Part shown: positions 34,106 to 42,277 of the stretch, in pieces
Position numbering within the stretch: the first letter of the stretch is position 1
Layout of the letters: every line of letters starts with the position of its first letter
Origin: an uncultured Acetatifactor sp.
Lineage (GTDB): Bacteria > Bacillota > Clostridia > Lachnospirales > Lachnospiraceae
Length of the DNA: 64,000 bases
Reading direction: 5' to 3'
Assembly: GCA_904501885.1 (NCBI GenBank)
Contig: CAJGCP010000005.1
Coordinates: 21,222 to 85,221, forward strand
Translations under genes and position numbers: made by a program
The notes under the pieces: generated by a model
Told to the model about the DNA's origin: nothing
Databases searched by the model: none
Seen by the model: only the letters and a program-made list of their open reading frames with translations

Positions 34106-34146
34106 ATAGGGCATATTAATTTGCTTACGAGACAAAGATGGGATGC

Positions 34147-34197
34147 GTTGCAATCAAGCGGCTGATTGCAGAGAGTTATGATTTGGTGGGGAAGTAG
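34147..34197 (+). pseudogene. 3' fragment, probably a MmcQ/YjbR-family gene
   Basis: The last 16 codons before a TAG read VAIKRLIAESYDLVGK, like the C-terminus of MmcQ/YjbR proteins. It lies just after the GNAT fragment, which suggests a deletion joined the start of one gene to the end of another. The match is short, so the family name is tentative. Confidence 0.4.
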
Positions 34198-34199
34198 GC

Positions 34200-35324
34200 T
34201 TATTTCCAAACTTCATAATACAACTCAAAATTATCTGTAGTACGTTTCCCATACTGCATATGTAATTTTTCAAAATCTCGGTCGAGACATTGGAGCAATT
34301 CTTTGTCCTCGGGCGAGATTTCTTTTTGTATATCTCGATGAAACTGTACAAAGACGTTTCGAACAACGTGATATAGCATCTCATTAATTTCAAAATATGG
34401 TAACAAAGGGTATGTAGCGCACACCACTGAACCATGAACGAATCCATGGCATTCCTTATAGAAAAATTCTAATGTATCCAGTGACTCGACCATTTCGTTA
34501 TCGGAAAGTGATTGTAAGTGTTCAATTATTCCGTACAGAGAATATCTTCCCTGGGTGGTAATGTTGTATGCGTCTATATTGTCGAGCCACCCGTAGTGCA
34601 GATAATTTACTTTGCTTTTAGCCGAGGGTAATTTTCTGCGTTCATATAACTCAAGAAATGCGTCCGGATACTTTTGGCTACAACATGATTGCTCAATTTC
34701 AAATTGCCGAAACTGCTCATAAGATTCTAAAGCTTTAGGGTGTTTTATCATAATAAGTGACCGTATATATAGTTCAATCATACCACGACACAAGGGATAA
34801 GCGTCATTCAACAGATTGTTTTCCAACAGGAGTAGTATTGAAATGGCACTTCGCATAATAACCGGAAAATATGAGTAGGGATGTACGGTGGATTGAGCAA
34901 ATACGCCAAAAAATCGATTGCATAAAGCAAACAACTCGTATGGAACAGGGAAATATAGAAACTCATCGCCGCAAATGATTTGACTTTTGTGAAAAAAGGC
35001 ATTGGCGTGTTGGTGTAAGCGAACTTTTTCCAGCACTTCATTGATAACCTGGTTTTGGTATTCCGGATCTCTTTGATTATTGCGAATTTCTTCTTTGGTA
35101 AGGAAAATGGAGTGGTGCCTATGAACTCCAATGATCATTCGACAGATATCGTATTCGGGAGTCCAATTTACTCCGGTGACAAGTTGGGACTCATTAAGAG
35201 AAAACGGAAATATTTTTAGCAATTCCGGGCCAAGTTTTTTAATAACCTGGTTTTTTATTTTTATGAGGAAACTTCCATTGATTTTTGAGTGAAATATATT
35301 CTTGATGATGTCGTTGTTTAACAT
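34200..35324 (-). CDS. DUF5677-like protein
   Basis: A 374-residue protein. The helical segment NDAYPLCRGMIELYIRSLIM (about residues 170-190) and the later YKECHGFVHGSV match the DUF5677 pattern, a HEPN-like helical family often found in bacterial accessory regions. It is convergent with the gene remnants beside it. Start taken at the ATG behind ACGGAGAAATTGCT on the minus strand, which shortens the longest frame by 12 codons. Function unknown; abortive-infection or RNA-cutting activity is possible by analogy with HEPN folds. Confidence 0.7.
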   Translation of the reverse strand: MLNNDIIKNIFHSKINGSFLIKIKNQVIKKLGPELLKIFPFSLNESQLVTGVNWTPEYDICRMIIGVHRHHSIFLTKEEIRNNQRDPEYQNQVINEVLEKVRLHQHANAFFHKSQIICGDEFLYFPVPYELFALCNRFFGVFAQSTVHPYSYFPVIMRSAISILLLLENNLLNDAYPLCRGMIELYIRSLIMIKHPKALESYEQFRQFEIEQSCCSQKYPDAFLELYERRKLPSAKSKVNYLHYGWLDNIDAYNITTQGRYSLYGIIEHLQSLSDNEMVESLDTLEFFYKECHGFVHGSVVCATYPLLPYFEINEMLYHVVRNVFVQFHRDIQKEISPEDKELLQCLDRDFEKLHMQYGKRTTDNFELYYEVWK

Positions 35325-35607
35325 AGCAATTTCTCCGTGTGTGTGATATAAATAACACAAATTTAAGGAATAGAAAATAGGTGTTCTTATAATCGAGGAT
35401 ATACTCAGTCGAACTTATTTCAATTGTAGTAAGGTCTATATGCACTATATGTAAAGGGGGCATAAAATGATTAACATCATCTTCATCTGCCCTGATAGTA
35501 GAAGATGTTGAGTGCGGAAATGCAGTATCTATGGGATTTTACTAAACTATCTGTTCTTCTATTATCATAGAAGATTTGGTTTTACTGACTTTTCTTCATG
35601 GTGTCTT

Positions 35608-36042
35608 TTATTTAATTTTATTAATCACTGTCTTAACATCTTTTTTATCAAACACATGCTCATCTTCATACATGTAATTATCTTTAAAAGTGTATGTAGT
35701 TTCTGATAATTCTCCGTTCTTGCGCTCATACTTTACAACTACTTCGGTATCTAAGGAGCCTTCCCAAGTTCCATAGTAATTTGTGGTTTTACCGTTCCCG
35801 GCAGTGAGATGAATTTGCATAAGGAATAGATTATCACTTTCATTAAATAAGCAGGAGTAGTAGGCTCTGCTTCTTAACCCATCTTTCCGTTCGTTATAGT
35901 ATGCAACATCGTAGGTGACACCTAAAAGAGTTCTTTCAGCGGTATCATCTGTATTTATAGCATCATCCTGGCTATTGTATTCACATCTCACAAAGCAGAA
36001 GCATAACATTAGCAACATACATACTATCATTAGTTTTCGCAT
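35608..36042 (-). CDS. Small predicted lipoprotein
   Basis: A 144-residue exported protein. Residues 1-20 (MRKLMIVCMLLMLCFCFVRC) form a signal sequence ending in a lipobox-like VRC, though the position -3 residue is unusual. The mature part is an acidic linker and a beta-rich domain (YYSCLFN, TNYYGTWEGSLDTEVVVKYE). Minus-strand ribosome site AAGGAGAACGCT. The 283-base gap to the DUF5677 gene holds nothing further. Function unknown. Confidence 0.6.
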   Translation of the reverse strand: MRKLMIVCMLLMLCFCFVRCEYNSQDDAINTDDTAERTLLGVTYDVAYYNERKDGLRSRAYYSCLFNESDNLFLMQIHLTAGNGKTTNYYGTWEGSLDTEVVVKYERKNGELSETTYTFKDNYMYEDEHVFDKKDVKTVINKIK

Positions 36043-36280
36043 AGCGTTCTCCTTACTATATTACAATAGAATTTACACTGTATGGTAGGGGCTAAACAAT
36101 ACGTATTTATAACGTCTTTACCATAACTCAACATTATTATACTCTGATTTTGAATCTTTTTAAATAGCTAATGTGACATAGTAGAACAAGAAAGGGCAAT
36201 AAGGTGGGGTTATTCGGTTGATCACAAGCAATAAGTATATAACACGGAAAAATGTGATGTAACAAAACTGCAACATTTTA

Positions 36281-36309
36281 TTGACCCACCAAATACTCAA
36301 TGATAGAAT
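36281..36309 (+). promoter_or_regulatory. Promoter of the XRE-ImmA operon
   Basis: TTGACC, 17-base spacer, TAGAAT, 30 bases before the XRE start. Confidence 0.75.
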
Positions 36310-36338
36310 AAATTTATACAAAAACAAGGGAGTCCGAT

Positions 36339-36671
36339 ATGAATATTTTATTGGGAAATCGTATTAAAACTTTGCGAATAGCTGCTAATTTCACACAGGA
36401 ACAAATTGCTGAAGAAATCGGCATTAGCAGGCAAAAGTATGCTCGTATCGAAGCTGGCACAAATAATATCACATTAGAAGATTTGTCAAAAATAGCTAAA
36501 GTGCTGGATATGCAGGTGGGAGATATCACAAAAGTGTTGGATCAAACACCGGTGATAGAGTATAGGGCAAATTCTGAAAAAGCATCTACGAAGAGACTTT
36601 TTGAGATGGTTGATTTTTTCTATGCCAATAAACATTTGAACGAAAAACTATATCGGGATAAGAGCGAGTAA
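36339..36671 (+). CDS. XRE-family repressor of an XRE/ImmA pair
   Basis: A 110-residue DNA-binding protein. HTH at about residues 8-60 (IKTLRIAANFTQEQIAEEIG, then ISRQKYARIEAGTNNITLEDL). It precedes an ImmA/IrrE-type protease gene by 11 bases, the usual arrangement in which the protease cleaves or relieves the repressor after DNA damage or another stress. It likely autoregulates. Confidence 0.88.
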   Translation: MNILLGNRIKTLRIAANFTQEQIAEEIGISRQKYARIEAGTNNITLEDLSKIAKVLDMQVGDITKVLDQTPVIEYRANSEKASTKRLFEMVDFFYANKHLNEKLYRDKSE

Positions 36672-36681
36672 GGAGGCCATC

Positions 36682-37449
36682 ATGCAGGAAAGTAGAAAGC
36701 GCGAGATTAGAAGACAAGCATATGCCCTCCGGGACAAATGCAAGGTCAGCCGTTATGGAATCATTGATTTGTTTCATGAGTGTGAGTGGTTGAACTATAA
36801 ACTATTGAGATATCCTCTTGGTGAAAATGCAGATTTGGGCTTTGCGATAAAGAAGGATAAGGACATCATAATTTTCACAAACACCAGCAGTAGATTGTCA
36901 AGAGAGATATTTACACTGGCGCATGAAATAGGCCACGCAGTATTGCACATTGAAACATCAGAAATGTTTGTTGATGACTCCATTACAATCGTGGGACGAA
37001 GCACTGATGAAAAAGAGAAGGAGGCCAATTATTTTGCTTCCTGCCTGCTAATGCCGGAGGACGAGGTAAACAGGTTTCTGGATGTGGAGATAGCGGACTT
37101 TGCAAACCAAGGACTAACCGCAATGGACATAGCCAGGATAATGTCAGAGTTTAACGTAAGCTTTGAAATGGTATTAAACAGACTGGAAAACCTCGGGAAG
37201 ATAAGCCTATACGAAAGAGCAAGGTTAGACAACGAGAGCAATCAGATGCGTGTAGGAAATCTGCTGCGGAGCGTGGGTGGCAATAGCCGACTAAACGAAT
37301 CTACGGAGGAAATGGTGATTCCTCACGAGTATCTTGAATACGTGATTTCTAATTATAACCACAAAGCAATCCCCTTGGAAACATTGGAGAGGGCGTTGCA
37401 ATGTTATCATCTGACCATTGAGGATATTAAAGATAAGTTGGTGGAGTGA
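36682..37449 (+). CDS. ImmA/IrrE-family metallopeptidase
   Basis: A 255-residue zinc protease. The zinc motif is LAHEIGHAVLH with His81, Glu82 and His85; a downstream Glu/Asp region (KEKEANYFASCLLMP) supplies the third ligand and is typical of the family. The C-terminal 80 residues are helical. It pairs with the upstream XRE repressor, consistent with a stress- or phage-inducible switch in mobile elements. Ribosome site AAGGAGGCCATC. Confidence 0.9.
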   Translation: MQESRKREIRRQAYALRDKCKVSRYGIIDLFHECEWLNYKLLRYPLGENADLGFAIKKDKDIIIFTNTSSRLSREIFTLAHEIGHAVLHIETSEMFVDDSITIVGRSTDEKEKEANYFASCLLMPEDEVNRFLDVEIADFANQGLTAMDIARIMSEFNVSFEMVLNRLENLGKISLYERARLDNESNQMRVGNLLRSVGGNSRLNESTEEMVIPHEYLEYVISNYNHKAIPLETLERALQCYHLTIEDIKDKLVE

Positions 37450-37514
37450 GAAGAAGCGGGATGAGTAGGAATAGCTGTTTTTGATATTTTATTGAAAAAA
37501 ATCACAAAAATGTA

Positions 37515-37543
37515 TTGCTTTTTCGCGTGATTTTGAATATACT
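37515..37543 (+). promoter_or_regulatory. Promoter of the abiF RNA
   Basis: TTGCTT, 17-base spacer, TATACT. Transcription should begin near 37550, at the first base of the RNA below. Confidence 0.7.
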
Positions 37544-37549
37544 ACAAGT

Positions 37550-37613
37550 AACAGAGTTGCCCGAAGTCATTTGGACATTGGGGACCAGGCTGAGTCTCGT
37601 GCTCAGCTTTTTT
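37550..37613 (+). ncRNA. abiF-type small RNA with terminator
   Basis: The 64 bases hold a GTC-ATTTG-GAC hairpin (37566-37576) flanked by CCC and GGGG that can form an enclosing stem or pseudoknot, then the terminator GCTGAG/CTCAGC (37589-37607) with TTTTTT. An RNA motif called abiF is known upstream of AbiF-type genes; the position, size and terminator fit. The match to that published motif is from memory and needs a covariance-model search. Confidence 0.6.
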
Positions 37614-37631
37614 ACATTAAGGAGTGATTTT

Positions 37632-38522
37632 ATGGATTTGAAAAAGCCATTAACTTTCGAGGAACAGTTGGATAAATTGATTGCACATGGGATGGTTATT
37701 TCTAATCGAGAAACAGCCAAGGATATTCTTGAGAAGGTCAATTATTATCGATTCACAGGTTATGCATTACAGTTTAGGGAAAATCCTTCTGGTAGCGATT
37801 ACATAGAGGGAACTACTTTTGATACTGTGTATCATCTTTATAGGGTTGATGAAATATTACGTGATACATTTCGTCGGTATATTGAAAAAGCAGAGGTGTA
37901 TTATAGAACGCAGATAGCTTATGGATTTTCAAATGTGAAGTGTAAAGATGCCCCTTACAATCAGCATTACGATGAAAACAACTTTTATAATAAAAAAGGT
38001 TATCGAGAAGTAATGGAAACTTTTGACAGGGAACAAAATTATTATAAAGACAGTTTGATTGTAAAACATCACAAAACAAAATATTCCAGTAAAATGCCTT
38101 TGTGGGTTATCGTTGAATTGATGTCATTTTCTAATATGTCTAAGTTATACAGTTCTATGTATTATTCGGAAAAGGAAACCATAGCTGGTAATGTGGGAGT
38201 GAGTAAGGAAACGTTGGAGAATCATCTTCACTGCCTATCAGTATTACGAAATAAATGTGCACATGCGGCAAGAATGTATAATACGGATTTTAATCCTCCG
38301 GCAAGGTTTACAACAACCTTTTTAAGGAAACATCCGGAGATAAGGAATAATTCACTGTTCGCATATACACTAGTCTTGTTAAAGAGACTTCCAGATGAAG
38401 AGAGTAAGAAGTCTTTGGTGCAGGCAGTGGAAACAGCGATAGATGAGTACAGAAGTGATATTGATTTGAGTTTGATTGGTTTTCCCGAGAATTACTTAGA
38501 AATCATGAAAAATAATTTGTGA
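37632..38522 (+). CDS. AbiF/AbiD-family (Abi_2) abortive infection protein
   Basis: A 296-residue HEPN-type protein. It begins DLKKPLTFEEQLDKLIAHGM and NYYRFTGYALQFR, which are Abi_2 hallmarks, and holds the HEPN RNase motif R-N-K-C-A-H at Arg206-His211. The family protects against phage by killing or arresting the cell, and AbiF-type proteins are associated with an upstream small RNA that may act as inhibitor and guide. Start taken at the ATG behind AAGGAGTGATTTT, after the terminator at 37613, so the gene is expressed by read-through or a second start. Related ancestral HEPN proteins are thought to underlie Cas13. Confidence 0.88.
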   Translation: MDLKKPLTFEEQLDKLIAHGMVISNRETAKDILEKVNYYRFTGYALQFRENPSGSDYIEGTTFDTVYHLYRVDEILRDTFRRYIEKAEVYYRTQIAYGFSNVKCKDAPYNQHYDENNFYNKKGYREVMETFDREQNYYKDSLIVKHHKTKYSSKMPLWVIVELMSFSNMSKLYSSMYYSEKETIAGNVGVSKETLENHLHCLSVLRNKCAHAARMYNTDFNPPARFTTTFLRKHPEIRNNSLFAYTLVLLKRLPDEESKKSLVQAVETAIDEYRSDIDLSLIGFPENYLEIMKNNL

Positions 38523-38619
38523 GAATTTAATATACAGTACAGCAATGAATCTTCCGGTGGATTGGAAAGCGCATTTGAGCGCATAAATGTAGCAGAACTT
38601 CATAAAATAGTAACGCAGA

Positions 38620-38692
38620 CCTAACCAAGCTTTTTGGCTCAAACCGGTTAGGCTTTCGGCGAAGTGTTACGATAAGCACTTCGCCATTTTTT
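38620..38692 (+). terminator. Terminator and second hairpin after AbiF gene
   Basis: CCTAACC/GGTTAGG (38620-38652), with an inner AAGC/GGCT turn, is followed by GGCGAAGTG/CACTTCGCC (38658-38685) and TTTTTT. The rest of the 336-base gap holds an extended -10 (TGCTATAAT) near 38765 for the phosphatase gene and nothing else visible. Confidence 0.8.
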
Positions 38693-38859
38693 ATGGTATA
38701 ATATTCTGGAATACGATATTCAGTTTTTTGAGAAAACCACGCTTTCGATAGAGCGAAAACTATGCTATAATTTGCCTATACGACATATAAAAGAGAATTA
38801 TAACAATACCCCGAAAACACCCGCAAAATACGGCATTTCCGGACAAAAAGGAGCAAACA

Positions 38860-39330
38860 ATGACTATGATAAAAGTCCTCTTCATCTGCCACGGCAACAT
38901 CTGTCGTTCCACCATGGCTCAGTCCATTCTGACCCACATGGTCAACCAACTTCATATATCCCATCTCTTCACCATTGCCTCGGCGGCAACCAGCAGAGAG
39001 GAGATTGGCAATCCGCCCCATTATGGCACGGCAAACAAACTTCGGCAGGAAGGCATCCAAGTGGTCCCTCATAGAGCAGTCCAAATGACGGCGGCAGACT
39101 ACGATACCTACGACTACCTCATCGGTATGGACTCCGCCAACATCCGCAATATGCAACGGATTGCTGGAGGTGACCCGGAAGGAAAGATATACAAGCTCTT
39201 GCCATTTGCCGGCTCTGACAGAGATGTGGCAGACCCCTGGTACACCGGTGATTTTGATGCAACTTTCCGAGATGTGAAAGCAGGATGTGAAGGATTTCTT
39301 GCATTTTTGAAGGACAACCACATCATATGA
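38860..39330 (+). CDS. Low-molecular-weight protein tyrosine phosphatase
   Basis: A 156-residue phosphatase with the active-site loop CHGNICRS (Cys10-Arg16) and the general-acid segment DPWYTGDF near residue 126. It removes phosphate from phosphotyrosine in regulatory or capsule-synthesis proteins. It lies at the point where G+C-richer core genes resume. Ribosome site AAAAGGAGCAAACA. The following HAD gene is 37 bases away. Confidence 0.93.
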   Translation: MTMIKVLFICHGNICRSTMAQSILTHMVNQLHISHLFTIASAATSREEIGNPPHYGTANKLRQEGIQVVPHRAVQMTAADYDTYDYLIGMDSANIRNMQRIAGGDPEGKIYKLLPFAGSDRDVADPWYTGDFDATFRDVKAGCEGFLAFLKDNHII

Positions 39331-39367
39331 TATGACGAGAAATGAGACTGAAAAGGAGCAACTTTAT

Positions 39368-40024
39368 ATGACATCCATCCCTAACCTCCAAGCCGTCATC
39401 TTCGATATGGACGGAACCCTCTTAGATACCGAGAGAGTATATCAAAAATATTGGCTACAGGCCACCAAAGAGCTGGGCATTCCCATGACAAAAGAGCAGG
39501 CGCTTACCATGCGCAGTTTGGGCAAGCCCTTTGGAGAGGCCCAGATTAAGGAGTGGTTTGGCGAAGATACTGATGTAAACGCCATCCGTGAAAGGCGCAA
39601 TGCTTTGATGGCCCCCTATTTTCAGGAGCACGGCATTCCTGTAAAACCCGGCGCATTAGAAACCCTGGCAGAATTAAAACGGCGCGGTCTAACCGTAGCG
39701 GTTGCCACTGCCACCAGACTGGAAGTTGCCGAGCCGGAGCTCAAGGAGGCAGGCATTTATCCCTACTTGGACAAGCTGGTCAGCGCCCACATGGTAGAGC
39801 GGGGCAAACCGGCACCGGATGTATATCTATACGCCTGTGAACAATTAGGCTTGCAGCCTGAGAACTGCATCGCCGTAGAAGATGCCCCCAATGGGGTGCT
39901 GTCTGCCTACAGGGCTGGCTGCAAGGTGGTGATGGTGCCGGATTTGACGGAGCCTGATGAGGAACTGTCCAAATGCCTCTACGCGTGCGTGCCCTCCTTG
40001 GCAGGCGTATTGTCTTTTGTATAA
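39368..40024 (+). CDS. HAD-superfamily phosphatase (PGMB-like)
   Basis: A 218-residue hydrolase. Motif I is FDMDGTLLD with the nucleophile Asp, motif II VATATR (Thr), motif III the GKPAPD Lys and motif IV EDAPNG. These match subfamily I HADs such as beta-phosphoglucomutase and sugar phosphatases. Start taken at the ATG behind AAAAGGAGCAACTTTAT; the longer frame begins 12 codons earlier. Substrate unknown. It is probably co-transcribed with the phosphatase gene upstream. Confidence 0.9.
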   Translation: MTSIPNLQAVIFDMDGTLLDTERVYQKYWLQATKELGIPMTKEQALTMRSLGKPFGEAQIKEWFGEDTDVNAIRERRNALMAPYFQEHGIPVKPGALETLAELKRRGLTVAVATATRLEVAEPELKEAGIYPYLDKLVSAHMVERGKPAPDVYLYACEQLGLQPENCIAVEDAPNGVLSAYRAGCKVVMVPDLTEPDEELSKCLYACVPSLAGVLSFV

Positions 40025-40112
40025 GTCCCTTAAACCATATTTTTTTATAAATAAAAAGTTCCTCCCAACCTTGCATTTTCCCACCCAGAGTGCTACTATA
40101 TAAAAAGAATTG

Positions 40113-40139
40113 AAGCGGACTTCGTTGCGGGTCCGTTTT
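40113..40139 (+). terminator. Hairpin before ptb
   Basis: GCGGAC and GTCCGT arms with a TTTTAAA end, 60 bases before ptb; it may end the HAD unit. Confidence 0.5.
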
Positions 40140-40198
40140 AAAATGAATAAAGACAAATCGCCACAGTGCATCCTATCTGTGAGCGGAAAGGAACCAAG

Positions 40199-41101
40199 AT
40201 GAAATTTGATGATATTATTGCAAAAGTACAAGAGTGCGGCAAGAAGACCGTAGCTGTAGCCGCAGCGCAGGACTCCGCTGTGTTGGAAGCGGTGAGAGAA
40301 GCAAAGAAGAGAGGCATCGCAGATGCGATTCTGGTAGGCGACGAACCCAAGATTCGCGAAATTGCAGCATCCCTGGAGATGGACCTCACCGATTATGAAA
40401 TCATCCATGAGCCTGACATGGCGCAGGCAGCATTGACTGCAGTGAAGCTGGCACACGACGGCAAAGTAGATATGTACATGAAGGGTTTGGTAGACACCAA
40501 GAACTTTTTAAAGAGCGTATTGGACAAGGAGGTTGGTTTGCGTACCGGCAATCCTCTTTCCCATGTGGCTGTGTTTGACATCCCCAGCATCGACCATTTG
40601 TTGTTCCTCACAGACGTGGCATTTATGACTTATCCCACTTTGGAGGACAAGGTAAACATCATCAACAACACGGTTCCCGTATGTAAAGCTTGTGGCGTGG
40701 ACATGCCCAAAGTGGCGCCCCTGGCGGCAGTGGAAGTCGTAAATCCTAAGATGCCCGCAACGGTAGAGGCAGCAGAACTGATGAAAATGAACGAAGAAGG
40801 TCAGATCACAGACTGTATCGTTGACGGACCTCTTTCTTTGGACTTGGCCATCGATCCCGAAGCGGCACTTCACAAAGGCGCTACCGACAGAAAGATTCAG
40901 GGCGACGCAGATGTGCTTCTGTTCCCCGACATTCATGCGGGAAATCTGGTGTACAAGGCCATCGTTCACATGACTGATATGAAGAATGGTTGTATCCTCA
41001 CCGGTACCAAGGTGCCCGTGATTTTGACCAGCCGTTCCGACAGTTTCGAGACCAAAGTAAATTCCATCGCTTTAGCAGCAGTGGTAGCAAGTAATCAATA
41101 A
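40199..41101 (+). CDS. ptb: Phosphate butyryltransferase
   Basis: A 300-residue enzyme that converts butyryl-CoA and phosphate to butyryl phosphate. The segment MYMKGLVDTKNFLKSVLDKE and GDADVLLFPDIHAGN near the C-terminus are typical of the PTA_PTB family, and the butyrate kinase gene follows 17 bases downstream. It is the penultimate step of a butyrate pathway that gives ATP. Start taken at the ATG behind AAAGGAACCAAG. The family also includes phosphate acetyltransferases; the kinase partner makes butyrate the better choice. Confidence 0.93.
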   Translation: MKFDDIIAKVQECGKKTVAVAAAQDSAVLEAVREAKKRGIADAILVGDEPKIREIAASLEMDLTDYEIIHEPDMAQAALTAVKLAHDGKVDMYMKGLVDTKNFLKSVLDKEVGLRTGNPLSHVAVFDIPSIDHLLFLTDVAFMTYPTLEDKVNIINNTVPVCKACGVDMPKVAPLAAVEVVNPKMPATVEAAELMKMNEEGQITDCIVDGPLSLDLAIDPEAALHKGATDRKIQGDADVLLFPDIHAGNLVYKAIVHMTDMKNGCILTGTKVPVILTSRSDSFETKVNSIALAAVVASNQ

Positions 41102-41117
41102 AACGGAGGAAAATTAT

Positions 41118-42188
41118 ATGTCCATCAAGAGTTTAATCATCAACCCCGGTTCCACCTCCACCAAAATCGGTGTATTTGAGGATGAAACCTTACTGTTTGA
41201 AGAATCCCTGCGTCACAGTGCAGACGTGATTGCGCAGTACGCAAGCATCGTAGACCAGAAGGATTTCCGTAAGCAGATCATCTTGGATTTGTTTGCAGAG
41301 AAAAATTTTGACATGAAGAGTCTGGATGTGATCGTAGGACGTGGCGGTATGTTGAAGCCCATCCCCGGCGGCACTTATGAGGTGACCGACGCATTGCTTG
41401 CAGACCTGAAAAAAGGTGTGCAGGGCCAGCATGCATCTAACTTGGGTGGTATCCTGGCAAGAGAACTTGCAGACACCATCGGCGTACCTGCATACATTGT
41501 AGACCCCGTAGTAGTAGACGAACTGGCACCCGTTGCCAGATATTCCGGTGTACCGGAGCTGCCCCGCGTAAGTATTTTCCATGCGCTGAATCAGAAGGCA
41601 GTGGCAAAGAGATATGCAAAAGAAATCGGCAAGCCTTATAGCGAACTTCGCCTCATCGTTGTTCACATGGGCGGCGGTGTTTCCGTAGGTGCTCACGAAG
41701 GTGGCAAGATTGTGGACGTCTTCAATGCATTGGACGGCGACGGTGCATTCTCTCCTGAGCGTGCAGGTGCAGTGCCCAGTGGTGCATTGATTAAAATGTG
41801 CTTCTCCGGCAAGTATACTGAGAAGGAAGTGTACAGCAAAATTGTGGGTAAGGGTGGTATCAACGCATACCTTGGCACCACAGATTTCCGTGGAGTAAGA
41901 AAAATGGCCGAAGAAGGTGACGAGAAGGCCGCAGCTGTTATGGAAGCATTTATGTACCAGATTTCCAAAGACATGGGTGCTATGGCTACCGTGTTGAAGG
42001 GTAAAGTGGACCAGATCATCGTGACAGGTGGTATCGCATACAATGACATCGTGATCGACGGCCTGAAAGAGCGTGCAGGATTCATCGCACCCTTCACCGT
42101 ATATCCCGGCGAGGACGAACTCTTGGCTCTGACTCAGGGCGCCCTCCGTGTGATGAACGGCGAAGAAGAGGCTATGAAGTACGAATAA
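41118..42188 (+). CDS. buk: Butyrate kinase
   Basis: A 356-residue acetokinase-family enzyme that makes butyrate and ATP from butyryl phosphate and ADP. The N-terminal NPGSTSTKIGVF motif, the VHMGGGVSVGAH segment (about residues 180-193) and the PSGALIKMCFSGKYT region are family signatures. It follows ptb with ribosome site ACGGAGGAAAATT. A bidirectional terminator separates it from uxaC. Together ptb and buk mark the organism as a butyrate former. Confidence 0.95.
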   Translation: MSIKSLIINPGSTSTKIGVFEDETLLFEESLRHSADVIAQYASIVDQKDFRKQIILDLFAEKNFDMKSLDVIVGRGGMLKPIPGGTYEVTDALLADLKKGVQGQHASNLGGILARELADTIGVPAYIVDPVVVDELAPVARYSGVPELPRVSIFHALNQKAVAKRYAKEIGKPYSELRLIVVHMGGGVSVGAHEGGKIVDVFNALDGDGAFSPERAGAVPSGALIKMCFSGKYTEKEVYSKIVGKGGINAYLGTTDFRGVRKMAEEGDEKAAAVMEAFMYQISKDMGAMATVLKGKVDQIIVTGGIAYNDIVIDGLKERAGFIAPFTVYPGEDELLALTQGALRVMNGEEEAMKYE

Positions 42189-42212
42189 CCTAATAGCAAA
42201 AAGCATAAAAAT

Positions 42213-42243
42213 AAAAGCCCAACCGTCAATCGGTTGGGCTTTT
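42213..42243. terminator. Bidirectional terminator between buk and uxaC
   Basis: AAAAGCCCAACCG and CGGTTGGGCTTTT form a perfect 13-bp stem and serve both convergent genes. Confidence 0.9.
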
Positions 42244-42277
42244 CGCATATCTAGATTGATTTACAAAGTCATCATTC

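Noticed and set aside
38620..38652. attC-like core sites (ACCTAAC ... GTTAGGC)
   Set aside because: The pair fits the integron core consensus, but the site is far too short for attC, no integrase is present and a terminator hairpin explains it better.
41190..42248. 352-residue minus-strand frame opposite butyrate kinase
   Set aside because: Shadow of buk; it also covers the shared terminator.
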